Source of the DNA: Sulfurospirillum diekertiae
GTDB taxonomy: Bacteria; Campylobacterota; Campylobacteria; Campylobacterales; Sulfurospirillaceae
DNA length: 64,000 nt
Reading direction: 5' to 3'
Assembly (NCBI RefSeq): GCF_002309535.1
Contig: NZ_CP023275.1
Span: 806,001 to 870,000, forward strand
The position numbers were made by a program, and so were the translations under genes. Shown piece by piece: positions 53,564 through 62,381 of this stretch. The first letter of the stretch is position 1; the number at the start of each line of letters is the position of its first letter. Below the pieces are notes generated by a model, which ran no database searches, was not told the DNA's origin, and saw nothing but the letters and a program-made list of their open reading frames with translations.

Positions 53564-54688
53564 ATGTTTGGAACTTTATCTCTTTTAACGCTTCAACAGT
53601 ATTGGTGGTTTTTGGTGAGTCTGATTGGGGCATTTTTTGTGTTTATTACCTTTGTACAAGGCGGACAAACCCTGCTTTACGCCATCGCCAAAGATGACAA
53701 ACAACGCAACATGCTCGTCGCCTCACTGGGTCGCAAATGGGAACTCTCCTTTACCTCATTGGTTCTTTTTGGAGGTGCGCTTTTTGCGGCATTTCCTCTT
53801 TTTTATGCGGTCAGTTTTGGTGGAGCTTATTATGTGTGGATGGCGATTTTGTTCTGCTTTATCCTGCAAGCGGTTTCGTATGAATACCGCGTAAAACCCA
53901 ACAACTTTTTAGGCAAACGCACGTATGAAGCCTTTTTGTACATCAACGGAAGTGTGGGCATTATCCTCATCGGCATAGCACTTGGCACACTCTTTACGGG
54001 TGGAAATTTTATGCGCAACAGCATGAATTTTTCGGCATGGACTTTGCCAAGTTACGGTTTAGAAGGCGCACTCAACCCTTTTAATGTGGCATTTGGCTTG
54101 AGCCTCTTTTTCTTAGCGCGTGTTCAAGCAGCGCTTTATTTTATCAATAACATTGAGGATGTTCATATCATCGCCCATGCCAAACAACAGCTTTTTAAAG
54201 ATGCTTTTTTGTTTGTGGGCTTTTTTGTACTGCTTGTGGTGATGCTTTTGGTCATGAACGGCTTTACCTACCATATGGGCGTGGTCTTTCCCGAATCGCA
54301 TAAGTTTTTGAACAACTTTTTAGCCACGCCACTGCTCATCGTTACTTTTCTTGGCGGTACACTTTTGGTGCTGTATGCCATCTTTAGTACGCTTTTTAAA
54401 GGAAGCAGGCGCGGCATTTGGTTCAGTGGTTTTGGCGTGATTTTAGTCGTAACGAGCCTGCTCTGTCTGCTTGGCTTTAACGCCACACCTATTTATCCTT
54501 CGCTCTCTGACTTAGCAAGTTCGTTGACCATTGAAAACAGCTCCTCTTCGCACTATACACTGAGTGTCATGAGCTATGTCTCTTTGGGCGTTCCGTTTGT
54601 CCTTGGCTATATTTATTTGGTATGGCGCGCTATGGATAAAACCAAAATGACATCAGCCGAAATCGAAGCTGATTCACATCATTATTAG
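53564..54688 (+). CDS. cydB: Cytochrome bd quinol oxidase subunit II
   Basis: The 374-residue membrane protein has eight to nine helices and typical CydB features (LQQYWWFLVSLIGAFFVFIT, LGRKWELSFTSLVLFGGA). It forms the structural partner of CydA. The ATG follows GAGGAGGCATAAG at the cydA end. A small CydX-like ORF follows 8 bases later. Confidence 0.93.
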   Translation: MFGTLSLLTLQQYWWFLVSLIGAFFVFITFVQGGQTLLYAIAKDDKQRNMLVASLGRKWELSFTSLVLFGGALFAAFPLFYAVSFGGAYYVWMAILFCFILQAVSYEYRVKPNNFLGKRTYEAFLYINGSVGIILIGIALGTLFTGGNFMRNSMNFSAWTLPSYGLEGALNPFNVAFGLSLFFLARVQAALYFINNIEDVHIIAHAKQQLFKDAFLFVGFFVLLVVMLLVMNGFTYHMGVVFPESHKFLNNFLATPLLIVTFLGGTLLVLYAIFSTLFKGSRRGIWFSGFGVILVVTSLLCLLGFNATPIYPSLSDLASSLTIENSSSSHYTLSVMSYVSLGVPFVLGYIYLVWRAMDKTKMTSAEIEADSHHY

Positions 54689-54696
54689 GAGTCATT

Positions 54697-54822
54697 ATGG
54701 AAGCAATCAATTATACCTCAGGGCTCTTGTGGCTCTGCACATGGCCTGTTATTATTTACGTCTCGTATCGCTTTATTGCGCTTAATATTGACCATTTTGA
54801 AGCGTATTTGAAAGACAAATAA
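54697..54822 (+). CDS. CydX-like 41-aa membrane protein
   Basis: This short ORF starts with ATG eight bases after the cydB stop behind TAGGAG. It encodes one membrane helix (GLLWLCTWPVIIYVSYRFIA) followed by a charged tail (EAYLKDK). Position, size and topology match the CydX/CydZ-type third subunits that stabilise haem in cytochrome bd, although the sequence is not the classic CydX motif. A TTACATGTAA copy lies just past the stop at 54826. Confidence 0.7.
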   Translation: MEAINYTSGLLWLCTWPVIIYVSYRFIALNIDHFEAYLKDK

Positions 54823-54932
54823 CCTTTACATGTAAAGCTCAAATCCTATACTTGTAGATTGAGGACATATGTCAGTTTTTAAGACGATTTAAGGTAAAAT
54901 CCCCCTTAAAAGTTAATTAAAAAGGTCAATCT

Positions 54933-56033
54933 ATGGGTTTAGGTGTCGGTATCGTAGGACTCCCCAATGTCGGAAAATCAACCACGTTTAATGCGCTGAC
55001 TAAAGCGCAAAATGCAGAATCTGCAAACTATCCTTTTTGTACCATCGAGCCTAATAAAGCCGTTGTTCCAGTTCCAGATCCAAGACTTGAAGAGCTGGCA
55101 AAGATCGTCAACCCTGAACGTATTCAGCACTCAACGGTCGATTTTGTCGACATCGCAGGACTTGTAAAAGGTGCGAGTGCAGGCGAGGGGCTTGGCAATC
55201 AGTTTTTATCAAACATTCGTGAAGTTGAAGTTATTTTACACATGGTACGTTGTTTTGAAGATGAAAACATCACGCACGTTGAAAACAGCATCAATCCGCT
55301 TCGTGACATCGAAATCATCGAAAGCGAACTCATTTTTGCGGACGTTCAACAACTCGATAAAAAACTCGATCGTCTGAAACGTCAAGCGAAAGTCGACAAA
55401 TCGGCCGCAGGTATTGCTGAGATCGCCGAAGCACTTCGCGCACACCTTGATGAGATCAAACCGGTCAGTACGTTTGCTAGGCGTGATGATGAAAACTTTC
55501 AAATCCTTGATAAAGAGCTACGTTTTCTTTCCAACAAAACGATCATTTACGGTGCAAACGTTGATGAAGCAGGACTTTTAGAAGAAAATGATTTTGTTAA
55601 AGCCGTCAAAGAACATGCTAACGCAGTGGGTGCGGACGTTGTTGTTCTTTGTGCCAAAGTCGAAGAAGAGATGATCGCGCTTGAAGAGGACGAAGCCGAA
55701 GAGTTCTTAAAAGAGCTTGGCATTGAAGAATCAGGACTTAAACAGATCATTCGTCTTGCGTTTGACAAACTTGGACTTGCATCTTACTTCACCGCAGGGG
55801 TTAAAGAAGTGCGCGCATGGACGATTGAAAAGGGTTGGAAAGCACCTAAGGCAGCTTCTGTGATTCACAACGACTTTGAAAAAGGATTTATCCGCGCCGA
55901 AGTCATTTCTTACAATGATTTTATCGCGTACAAGGGTGAGGCTGGCTCAAAAGAAGCGGGTAAAATGCGCTTAGAGGGTAAAGAGTATGTCGTTCAAGAT
56001 GGCGATGTGATGCACTTTAGATTTAACGTTTAG
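54933..56033 (+). CDS. ychF: Redox-regulated ATPase YchF/OLA1
   Basis: The 366-residue P-loop protein has GIVGLPNVGKSTTFNALTKA as Walker A at the N-terminus, DFVDIAGLVKGASAGEGLG as switch II and the C-terminal TGS domain. The guanine motif position holds ANVDE, the YchF variant that prefers ATP. It is a ribosome-linked ATPase conserved in nearly all bacteria. It stands alone and ends with a palindromic terminator. Confidence 0.96.
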   Translation: MGLGVGIVGLPNVGKSTTFNALTKAQNAESANYPFCTIEPNKAVVPVPDPRLEELAKIVNPERIQHSTVDFVDIAGLVKGASAGEGLGNQFLSNIREVEVILHMVRCFEDENITHVENSINPLRDIEIIESELIFADVQQLDKKLDRLKRQAKVDKSAAGIAEIAEALRAHLDEIKPVSTFARRDDENFQILDKELRFLSNKTIIYGANVDEAGLLEENDFVKAVKEHANAVGADVVVLCAKVEEEMIALEEDEAEEFLKELGIEESGLKQIIRLAFDKLGLASYFTAGVKEVRAWTIEKGWKAPKAASVIHNDFEKGFIRAEVISYNDFIAYKGEAGSKEAGKMRLEGKEYVVQDGDVMHFRFNV

Positions 56034-56042
56034 TCTGCTTTA

Positions 56043-56090
56043 AATGTTTACATGTAAGCTTTTACATGTAAACATTCTTCTTTTTTATTT
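56043..56090 (+). terminator. ychF terminator made from two TTACATGTAA palindromes
   Basis: A perfect 34-bp palindrome at 56043-56076 contains two complete TTACATGTAA units (56048, 56062) around GCTT and is followed by TCTTCTTTTTT. It should work as a rho-independent terminator, and shows the repeat used as a structural part of a transcript end. Confidence 0.7.
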
Positions 56091-56114
56091 CAAATTTTTT
56101 TTAGGGAGTTATTC

Positions 56115-56711
56115 ATGAAATTATGGGTTACTTTAATGTTTTCAGCAATGGTTCTTTTGGGTGCGGAGACACATTATGCAGTCGAGGATTTAGATGTCAG
56201 GGAAGATGGCACTTTAATAGAGGTTAAAACACAAAAACTTGCCAATGGCATCGGTCAATTTTTCTATGAATCGGGAAAAATTAAAAGTGAGACACCGTTC
56301 AAAGAGGGCTTACGTGATGGTCTTGGTAAGATGTATTATGAATCAGGAAAGCTCCAAAGTGAAACGCCGTTTAAAAACGATAAGATTGAAGGACTCAAAA
56401 AAGAGTATTATGAATCAGGAGTGCTTCGAACCGAAGTTACTTTTGTTAATGACCAAGCCGAAGGTGTAGGCAAGTTTTACTATCCCACAGGTAAACTTCA
56501 AGGGGAAACTCCTTTCAAAAAGAACCAACCTGATGGCATTACGAAGCTTTTCAATCCAGCAGGTAAGTTGATCCGCACGATTGAGTTTAAAGAGGGCAAC
56601 ATCGTCAAAGGCTATGATTATAATGATCAAGGAACCAAACTTGAACTGAGCCGCGATGAGCTTTTAGAAGCTACAAAAGAAGTATCAAATCCAGAAGAAG
56701 CTACGAAGTAA
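56115..56711 (+). CDS. Exported YwqK/MORN-like repeat protein
   Basis: The 198-residue protein has a signal peptide (cleavage after LLGA). Five repeats of about 23 residues follow, each of the form G-x-(F/Y)-Y-x-S-G-K-(I/L)-x-x-E-(T)-P-F-K. It matches the YwqK family often labelled antitoxin, though export makes a toxin-antitoxin role unlikely here. The repeats form a beta meander that may bind the cell envelope. No partner toxin lies beside it. Confidence 0.8.
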   Translation: MKLWVTLMFSAMVLLGAETHYAVEDLDVREDGTLIEVKTQKLANGIGQFFYESGKIKSETPFKEGLRDGLGKMYYESGKLQSETPFKNDKIEGLKKEYYESGVLRTEVTFVNDQAEGVGKFYYPTGKLQGETPFKKNQPDGITKLFNPAGKLIRTIEFKEGNIVKGYDYNDQGTKLELSRDELLEATKEVSNPEEATK

Positions 56712-56730
56712 CTTCTTCCTTGATAGAGTG

Positions 56731-57474
56731 TTACTCTCCGCTTTCACATTCCCCATCATAGGATATAATACCGTGTTCAAGGTTGAGCACGGTTTTATAC
56801 CCCATATGCAACAAAATGCGCTGGCAGTATGCGCTTCGACTTCCACTGTAACAATATAAGATGACAGGTATGTTCTCTTTGCCACTGAGTTGGGAGAGCG
56901 CGTCATGAAAACTGGTAGTTGGGATGAGGAAGTCCGTTCCTGTGATGCGATTGCTAATCCATTCCATCCATTCACGAGTGTCTACAAGATTAAAATTCAC
57001 AACACCATGCTTTCGTGCTTCGAGCAACGCTTCAAGTTCATTGCCATCAATCTGCTTTTTCTTCATTAACGCGTCACACTCTTCTTTGCTGAGTCCTCTG
57101 GTATGCGTATGCGCTATCTCTTCCATATTTTCTTCTTTTGCGAGTTCTCGCGCATGTTCAGGTGTGCAGAAGATCGTGCAGTGGCATTTGCCCGTTTGGG
57201 GAATTTCAACGGTGAGTGCAGGCGTGCAAGGACACAAGCGGTTACCCGCATTAGCTTGCTCTTCGGGTGTGCTACCTATCACCATAAAACAGGGACAGTA
57301 ACGTTTGCCATAGATGAGTTTATTGCGTGTTAAGCCTTGTTGAATGGACTCTTTGACTTCATCAAGAGGCGTGTACGCAAAGCCAAATTGTTCGCAGACT
57401 TTGTCGGTAAATGCCTCTGTTTTCTCAAATTCTGCTAAAAATTCGGGAGAGTTCATATCTATTTTAGTTATCAA
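56731..57474 (-). CDS. Ferredoxin-thioredoxin-reductase catalytic domain fused to rhodanese
   Basis: Residues about 15-115 match the FTR beta-chain with its [4Fe-4S]/disulfide motifs CPC, CPC and CHC (YCPCFMVIGS, RLCPCTPAL, GKCHCTIFC). Residues about 145-245 are a rhodanese domain with active-site Cys in VILYCYSGSRSAY. The 247-residue fusion suggests an enzyme that moves electrons from ferredoxin to sulfur or persulfide on the same chain. The start is TTG 57474, six bases after AAGGA; ATG 57456 is the alternative. It is cytoplasmic and stands alone. Confidence 0.8.
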   Translation of the reverse strand: MITKIDMNSPEFLAEFEKTEAFTDKVCEQFGFAYTPLDEVKESIQQGLTRNKLIYGKRYCPCFMVIGSTPEEQANAGNRLCPCTPALTVEIPQTGKCHCTIFCTPEHARELAKEENMEEIAHTHTRGLSKEECDALMKKKQIDGNELEALLEARKHGVVNFNLVDTREWMEWISNRITGTDFLIPTTSFHDALSQLSGKENIPVILYCYSGSRSAYCQRILLHMGYKTVLNLEHGIISYDGECESGE

Positions 57475-57745
57475 AGATATTCCTTTTATTTATTTTTATA
57501 CACCATTATAAAGAGTTTGCATTGGAAAAAAATTAAAGAAAGGTTTTACATGTAAAGCATCAAGAAAGAGAAGGGGTTACGCTTTACATGTAAAACGATT
57601 GTGTTCCTTTTTGACTCAGTTACCTCCTTTACTTTAAAAATGTCAAATTCTTACATGTAAAATCTTTCTTGCGATTTTTTTGCTCTTTTTTTGCTTTACC
57701 ATTTCCCTAGTTGGTTAAAAAAATAAATTAAAAAAAGAGTTTAAG

Positions 57746-58303
57746 ATGCAAACTTTTCAACCGCAAACGACTTCCAGACTCGATGACATCAAACACCTTC
57801 GTGATATCTTTAATGCCCAAAATTCTAAAGAGCTCAAAGTTGCGTTTGATGCGCTGAATCCTTCCTTCACTATTTCAGAAGAGGATTTGGAAGTGCAGTT
57901 TAATCGCTACTTTGTAGGTCCAATGGAAACCGTTGCCGATCCATTTGCTTCTGTTTACCTTGACAATCCTGATGTTTTTATGTCCAAAAGTACCTTACAT
58001 GTAAGAGAGTTGTATGAAACAATGGGATTTTCCTATTCGCTTAAAAACGTTGTACCAGAGGATCATTTAGGCGTTGAACTTGACGCGTATTACCAACTAC
58101 TTTTTCTAGAAGAGGCTAAAGAGATAACTTATTTGAGTGACCTTCGTCACTATTTTTTACACGAACACTTAGCCCTTTGGATACCGCGCTTTTTGGAGCG
58201 TGGCTTAGCGCAGAGTGAGAAAGATGCACCTGCCATTACCTTTATTTTACAACAGCTCAAATCGTTACTGATAAGAGAAACCACGACAACAAGGAGTTCT
58301 TGA
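57746..58303 (+). CDS. TorD/DmsD-family molybdoenzyme chaperone
   Basis: The 185-residue, mostly helical protein has the TorD-like pattern: FNRYFVGPMETVADPFASVY resembling the Y-x-x-L-F-x-G region, and YFLHEHLALWIPRFLERG in the conserved E-H-L-x-x-W-I-P-x-F motif. It binds the Tat signal of the enzyme encoded next and delays export until the cofactor is in. It is directly before the catalytic subunit with no gap. Three palindromes lie in the 270 bp upstream and one (57995) inside. Confidence 0.85.
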   Translation: MQTFQPQTTSRLDDIKHLRDIFNAQNSKELKVAFDALNPSFTISEEDLEVQFNRYFVGPMETVADPFASVYLDNPDVFMSKSTLHVRELYETMGFSYSLKNVVPEDHLGVELDAYYQLLFLEEAKEITYLSDLRHYFLHEHLALWIPRFLERGLAQSEKDAPAITFILQQLKSLLIRETTTTRSS

Positions 58304-60580
58304 ATGAGTTATTCCAAAGAAAAAGTTGAGAGCATTCTCAACAACGGCATTAGCCGAAGAAGTTTTCTAAAAGGCTTAGCAGCCAGTGGTGTATTATCGT
58401 CACTTCCAGGAGGCATTCTCCAAGCCAATGAAGACCTTAATACTAAAATCCCCTACATTGGGCAAAAAAATTACCAAACGTTTCGCAATGCGTGTCCAAG
58501 AAACTGTTACGACACCTGTAGTATTAAAACCTACGTCAAAGATGGGGTTATGCAGTTTATCGAAGGCGCTCAGGAATCTACATACACCCGAGGTGGTTGT
58601 TGTGTGAAAGGTAATTCGTACGTCAAGAGAGTTTACTCAGCACGCCGTCTTAAATTTCCGATGATGCAAGTGGGCGGCAAAGGTTCAGGCAACTGGAAAC
58701 GTGTCTCTTGGGATTATGCGATGGAAACGATTGCTAAAAAACTCTTAGAGATGAAAAAAGAAGATGGAACTTTGTTGGGGGCAGCACTCACCAAATACTC
58801 TGGCAACTTTGGTATCACGCATTATGGTGTTGAGGGAATGTTTAACTCTATTGGATATACGACACGCCTTGCAGGAACGCCATGCTGGCCAGCGGGAATT
58901 GATGCGCAAAACCTTGATATGGGCGACATGTGGTGTAACGATCCTGAAGAGATGAAAGACAGTAAATTTATTATTCTCTGGGGTGTTAATCCTGCGAGCA
59001 ACTCGGTTCACTCGATGAAATACATCTATGAAGCCAAGAGCAAAGGGGCAAAAGTTGTAGTGATTGACCCTGTATTTACCGAAGCCGCTTCAAAAGCAAG
59101 TCAGTACATTCAGATTAAAACAGGAACAGACGGCCTTTTAGCGCTTGGAATGGCAAAAATTATCATTGATGCCAATTTACACGATCAAAAATGGCTCGAT
59201 GCAAACTCAAAAGGGTACAAAGAGTACAAAGCGTACTTGGATAAAGAGATCAATTTAGAGAATGTTTCCAAAACGACAGGTATCCCTCTTGCAATGATTA
59301 AAGAGTTGGCTTTATCATTTGTAAAAGCAAAACCTGCGACCATTTGGATGGGCTATGGTATGCAACGTCACACCAATGGTGGTTCAATGATACGAGCGAT
59401 TGACGCCTTAGTAGCGGTTTCTGGCAACATCGGCAAATACGCAGGTGGTGCTCGTTATGGACACCTTAGCACATGGGGCTTTAATTATGCGGCACTCAGC
59501 CAAACTAAGCCAGAAGGTAGTGTAGGGTACACAGGTCCAGAAGGGGCTAAAGGTGAATTTGCTCAAGTGGGTGGTGAAAAAGCGGCGTATACCGATCGTT
59601 TCTTAAACATCAACAAAACGGCACGTGAACTTCTCAATGCAAAAGAGCCAAAAGTAAGACTCCTGTGGGTAGCGTGCAAAAATGTCTTTTCTCAAGATTT
59701 TGACCGTAATCAACTCATTCGTGCCTTTCAACAACTTGATCTCGTTGTCGTTGCCGATCAGTTCTTTAATGAAACCGCAAAATGGGCAGACATTGTCCTT
59801 CCTGTTGCGACACAGTTTGAAGAATACGACGTCAATGTCTCTTACTGGCATTACTGGTTGAGTCTTAATGAACAAGCGATCAAACCTCTTTTTGAAGTCA
59901 AATCGGACGTTGAAATCGCAGCACTGCTTTCCAAACATATGAATAAGCTTGAGGCGGGTTCATGTACTTTTCCACAAAGTGTGGATACCAAAGCGATGAC
60001 GATCAAAGAGTTTAACCCTGGCATTTACGAGCAATTTGGCATCAAATCATGGGAAGAGCTTAAAAATGGTCCCGTAAAAGCTAAAGCGGTCATTCCGTAT
60101 GCTGATGGCAAATTTAAAACACCTAGCGGCAAGTTTGAGTTTTACTCTGACAAAGCGTTGGAGCTTTTTGGAAGTGCATTGCCAACCTACCTTGAAGTGC
60201 GTAAACCGTACGACAAATTCCGTATGACGTCACCTCACAGTAGATGGAGCTTGCACTCACAGTTCCAAAACTTAGAGTGGATGGAAGATATGCATCCAGA
60301 ACCGTACGTGTACATCAACCCTGATGATGCTGAAGCCAAAATGGTTAAAGAGGGCGACACGGTAGCCGTTTTTAACAAACAAGGACTCTTACGTGTGAAA
60401 GCCAAACTTACCGATAATGTTCAAGCAGGTACGGTTTTGATGTACGAGCAATGGTATAACAACAATATTTACAACGTCAATGAACTTGTCGATGACACCA
60501 GTTCAGACATGGGTGCATTTAAAACGGGAGCGCCAGGTGTTGCTCTTCATGATACCTTTGTCAATTTTAGAAAACTATAA
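58304..60580 (+). CDS. Tat-exported molybdopterin oxidoreductase (DMSO reductase family)
   Basis: The 758-residue enzyme has a Tat signal (SRRSFLKG at 18-25) and a [4Fe-4S] site (ACPRNCYDTC then GGCCVKG). It also has the bis-MGD fold of DmsA/PsrA-type enzymes. The metal ligand is probably the Cys in AGTPCWPAGID. Electrons arrive through the FeS subunit that follows. There is no NrfD/DmsC-type membrane anchor in the operon, unlike Psr, Phs and Dms. Substrates could be an S- or N-oxide, polysulfide, selenate, arsenate or other oxyanion; the sequence does not settle which. Confidence 0.82.
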   Translation: MSYSKEKVESILNNGISRRSFLKGLAASGVLSSLPGGILQANEDLNTKIPYIGQKNYQTFRNACPRNCYDTCSIKTYVKDGVMQFIEGAQESTYTRGGCCVKGNSYVKRVYSARRLKFPMMQVGGKGSGNWKRVSWDYAMETIAKKLLEMKKEDGTLLGAALTKYSGNFGITHYGVEGMFNSIGYTTRLAGTPCWPAGIDAQNLDMGDMWCNDPEEMKDSKFIILWGVNPASNSVHSMKYIYEAKSKGAKVVVIDPVFTEAASKASQYIQIKTGTDGLLALGMAKIIIDANLHDQKWLDANSKGYKEYKAYLDKEINLENVSKTTGIPLAMIKELALSFVKAKPATIWMGYGMQRHTNGGSMIRAIDALVAVSGNIGKYAGGARYGHLSTWGFNYAALSQTKPEGSVGYTGPEGAKGEFAQVGGEKAAYTDRFLNINKTARELLNAKEPKVRLLWVACKNVFSQDFDRNQLIRAFQQLDLVVVADQFFNETAKWADIVLPVATQFEEYDVNVSYWHYWLSLNEQAIKPLFEVKSDVEIAALLSKHMNKLEAGSCTFPQSVDTKAMTIKEFNPGIYEQFGIKSWEELKNGPVKAKAVIPYADGKFKTPSGKFEFYSDKALELFGSALPTYLEVRKPYDKFRMTSPHSRWSLHSQFQNLEWMEDMHPEPYVYINPDDAEAKMVKEGDTVAVFNKQGLLRVKAKLTDNVQAGTVLMYEQWYNNNIYNVNELVDDTSSDMGAFKTGAPGVALHDTFVNFRKL

Positions 60581-60589
60581 CAGGAGATT

Positions 60590-61231
60590 GTGATGCAAAA
60601 AGCTTTTTTAGTCGATGGCAGTATCTGTCTAGGATGTAATACGTGTGCAATGGCCTGTAAAAATCAGTATCATCAAGACGATGGAATTTTATGGCGCAAA
60701 GTAAGAGAGATTGGGGCAGAAGATTATTTGATGGATAACAACAATATCTTGCCAACCTTAACGTCGTACCAAAAAGCACCCAAAGTAAAAATGCCGATGG
60801 AGCGTTTCTATTTTTCATTGGCATGTAACCACTGCGAAAACCCAGCCTGTGTGGCGATTTGCCCTGTGGGAGCACATACGAAAGACCCTGAAACGGGCAT
60901 TTGTAAACACGACCAAACGATTTGTATTGGCTGTGGCGGTTGTGTCAAAGCGTGTCCATTTGGTGCTTCAAAATTCAATACCAAAATGGGACAAGCCGAG
61001 AAGTGCAGTATGTGTTGGGAGAGACAAGCCGATGGCAAAACAACAGCGTGTGTTCAAGCCTGCCCTGTGGGGGCGATTGCGATTATTGACTTGCATGACC
61101 CCAAATACAAAGAGTACGCTAATGCCTCTCCTGTGGGAATCGACTATGCGATCAATGCGGAAACGCATCCGAGTACGCGGTTTATTCTTCCTCATATGCC
61201 CAAAGAGGTTTACAGGCAAGCAAAAGGATAG
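60590..61231 (+). CDS. DmsB/PsrB-type four-cluster ferredoxin subunit
   Basis: The 213-residue protein has four [4Fe-4S] motifs (CLGCNTCAMACK, CNHCENPACVAICP, CIGCGGCVKACP and CSMCWERQ with CVQACP). It is the electron-transfer partner of the molybdoenzyme and would be exported with it, having no signal of its own. It starts 9 bases after the catalytic gene behind CAGGAG. Confidence 0.88.
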   Translation: MMQKAFLVDGSICLGCNTCAMACKNQYHQDDGILWRKVREIGAEDYLMDNNNILPTLTSYQKAPKVKMPMERFYFSLACNHCENPACVAICPVGAHTKDPETGICKHDQTICIGCGGCVKACPFGASKFNTKMGQAEKCSMCWERQADGKTTACVQACPVGAIAIIDLHDPKYKEYANASPVGIDYAINAETHPSTRFILPHMPKEVYRQAKG

Positions 61232-61235
61232 TCTC

Positions 61236-61598
61236 ATGAAAACAACGCTGCGATGGATTATGAGTCTTTGTGGTGTTTTTCTTTCACTCGCTTGGGGGCA
61301 AATTGCCCCAAGCACCTGTAGTTTTGGTGATCCGCTTTTTAGTGAATTGTCCCATCAAAAGGCTGTTTTGATCGAGCCCAAAAACTACGTGGTTGGCGAA
61401 GAAAACTTCGTTATAATACAACTTGAAAAGCCAAGTCTTCCTTCGGGCTACATGGTGAGTGTCTTTGTCGATACGATTCAATCACCCAAGAGTGAACCTG
61501 AAGTGCAAGGGTGGTATCCAAAAACAAATATCAAGCCTTTAAAAGAGGGATTTTATGAATTATCGGTTCGCGTGAACCTCATGTATAAAGGAAGTTGA
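61236..61598 (+). CDS. Small exported protein of the molybdoenzyme operon
   Basis: The 120-residue protein has a clear signal peptide (hydrophobic 7-19, cleavage near AWG). The mature part is beta-rich with an immunoglobulin-like or sulfur-carrier-like pattern (AVLIEPKNYVVGEENFVIIQ, FYELSVRVNLMYKG). I do not recognise the family. The start is ATG 61236; the frame extends upstream into the FeS gene without a ribosome site. It may replace the missing anchor by docking the enzyme to a periplasmic donor. Confidence 0.6.
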   Translation: MKTTLRWIMSLCGVFLSLAWGQIAPSTCSFGDPLFSELSHQKAVLIEPKNYVVGEENFVIIQLEKPSLPSGYMVSVFVDTIQSPKSEPEVQGWYPKTNIKPLKEGFYELSVRVNLMYKGS

Positions 61599-61688
61599 GG
61601 CGGTATGTTGGTTGCAAGTCTTGCAAATACGAAGATTAGCTTTACCGCAAAGAAATCTAAATAACACTATGTTCAAGGAGTCTCAAAC

Positions 61689-62381
61689 GTGGATAAACCC
61701 TTTTTAGAACGATTGAAGACGCTCACAATTCTTTATGCTGAAGATGAAGAGGGTATACGAAAAAACATTGCCGCATCGCTTCGCTATTATACTAAAGAGG
61801 TGATCGAAGCAGAAAATGGCAAAATTGCCTTAGAGCTCTACAAAAGTGAAAAACCTGATATTGTGATTACCGATATTTTAATGCCTGTGATGAATGGCGT
61901 TGATCTTGTAAGAGAAATTCGTAAAACCGATGAAGTGACTCCCCTTGTCATTATTTCAGCACATACGGATAGGGAGTATCTGCTCAAAGTCGTGGATCTT
62001 CATTTAGAGCAGTACATCATCAAACCGGTGACACTCAATGGCCTTTTAGAGGCACTTTCACGCTGCCTCAAACGTATTACTCAAACGCATACGATTGTCT
62101 ATGAACTTCCTTGTGGCTACTTGTACGATGTTGATCATAAGTTACTGACGTATGAGGGAGAGATCATTCATCTCAATAAAAAAGAGGCGGGATTTTTAGA
62201 ATTACTGTTGCATAATAAACAACGCATTGTCTCCTACGATGAGTTACAAGCCCATGTGTGGCAAGACGATGTGATGACCGATAGTGCGCTTCGCTCACTG
62301 GTGCGTAATTTACGCAAGAAGTTACCGAAAGATTTTATTACCAATTTATCAGGGGTTGGGTACCGATTTGAGATGTGCTAG
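61689..62381 (+). CDS. OmpR-type response regulator
   Basis: The 230-residue protein has a receiver domain (YAEDEEGIRKN acidic pocket, phospho-Asp in IVITDILMPVMNG, lysine in YIIKPVT) and a C-terminal winged helix (residues about 140-230, LNKKEAGFLELLLHNKQRIV). The start is GTG 61689 after AAGGAG. It likely controls the molybdoenzyme operon, and its end overlaps the next gene by 14 bases. Confidence 0.9.
   Translation: MDKPFLERLKTLTILYAEDEEGIRKNIAASLRYYTKEVIEAENGKIALELYKSEKPDIVITDILMPVMNGVDLVREIRKTDEVTPLVIISAHTDREYLLKVVDLHLEQYIIKPVTLNGLLEALSRCLKRITQTHTIVYELPCGYLYDVDHKLLTYEGEIIHLNKKEAGFLELLLHNKQRIVSYDELQAHVWQDDVMTDSALRSLVRNLRKKLPKDFITNLSGVGYRFEMC

Larger units (their letters stand above)
1240..58004. 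repeat. TTACATGTAA dispersed palindrome family (34 exact copies)
   Basis: Exact copies begin at 1240, 8077, 10539, 11691, 11881, 12262, 12468, 16476, 17204, 17560, 18190, 19404, 22594, 22757, 23488, 25177, 28150, 32543, 32579, 38029, 38762, 38899, 41043, 46264, 46416, 46439, 47628, 54826, 56048, 56062, 57546, 57584, 57651 and 57995. Most extend to TTTACATGTAAA. At about 40% GC fewer than one copy is expected in 64 kb. Inside genes it is read as LHVK-like or FTCK-like peptides. It is absent from mfrABE, nrfHA, napAGHB, cydAB and the last molybdoenzyme genes. Confidence 0.9.

Noticed and set aside
56115-56711. YwqK-like gene as part of a toxin-antitoxin pair
   Set aside because: The protein has a signal peptide and no toxin gene is adjacent; the antitoxin label of the family is not supported here.
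60849-61236. Upstream part of the long frame ending at 61598
   Set aside because: It overlaps the FeS subunit gene in another frame; the signal peptide begins exactly at ATG 61236.
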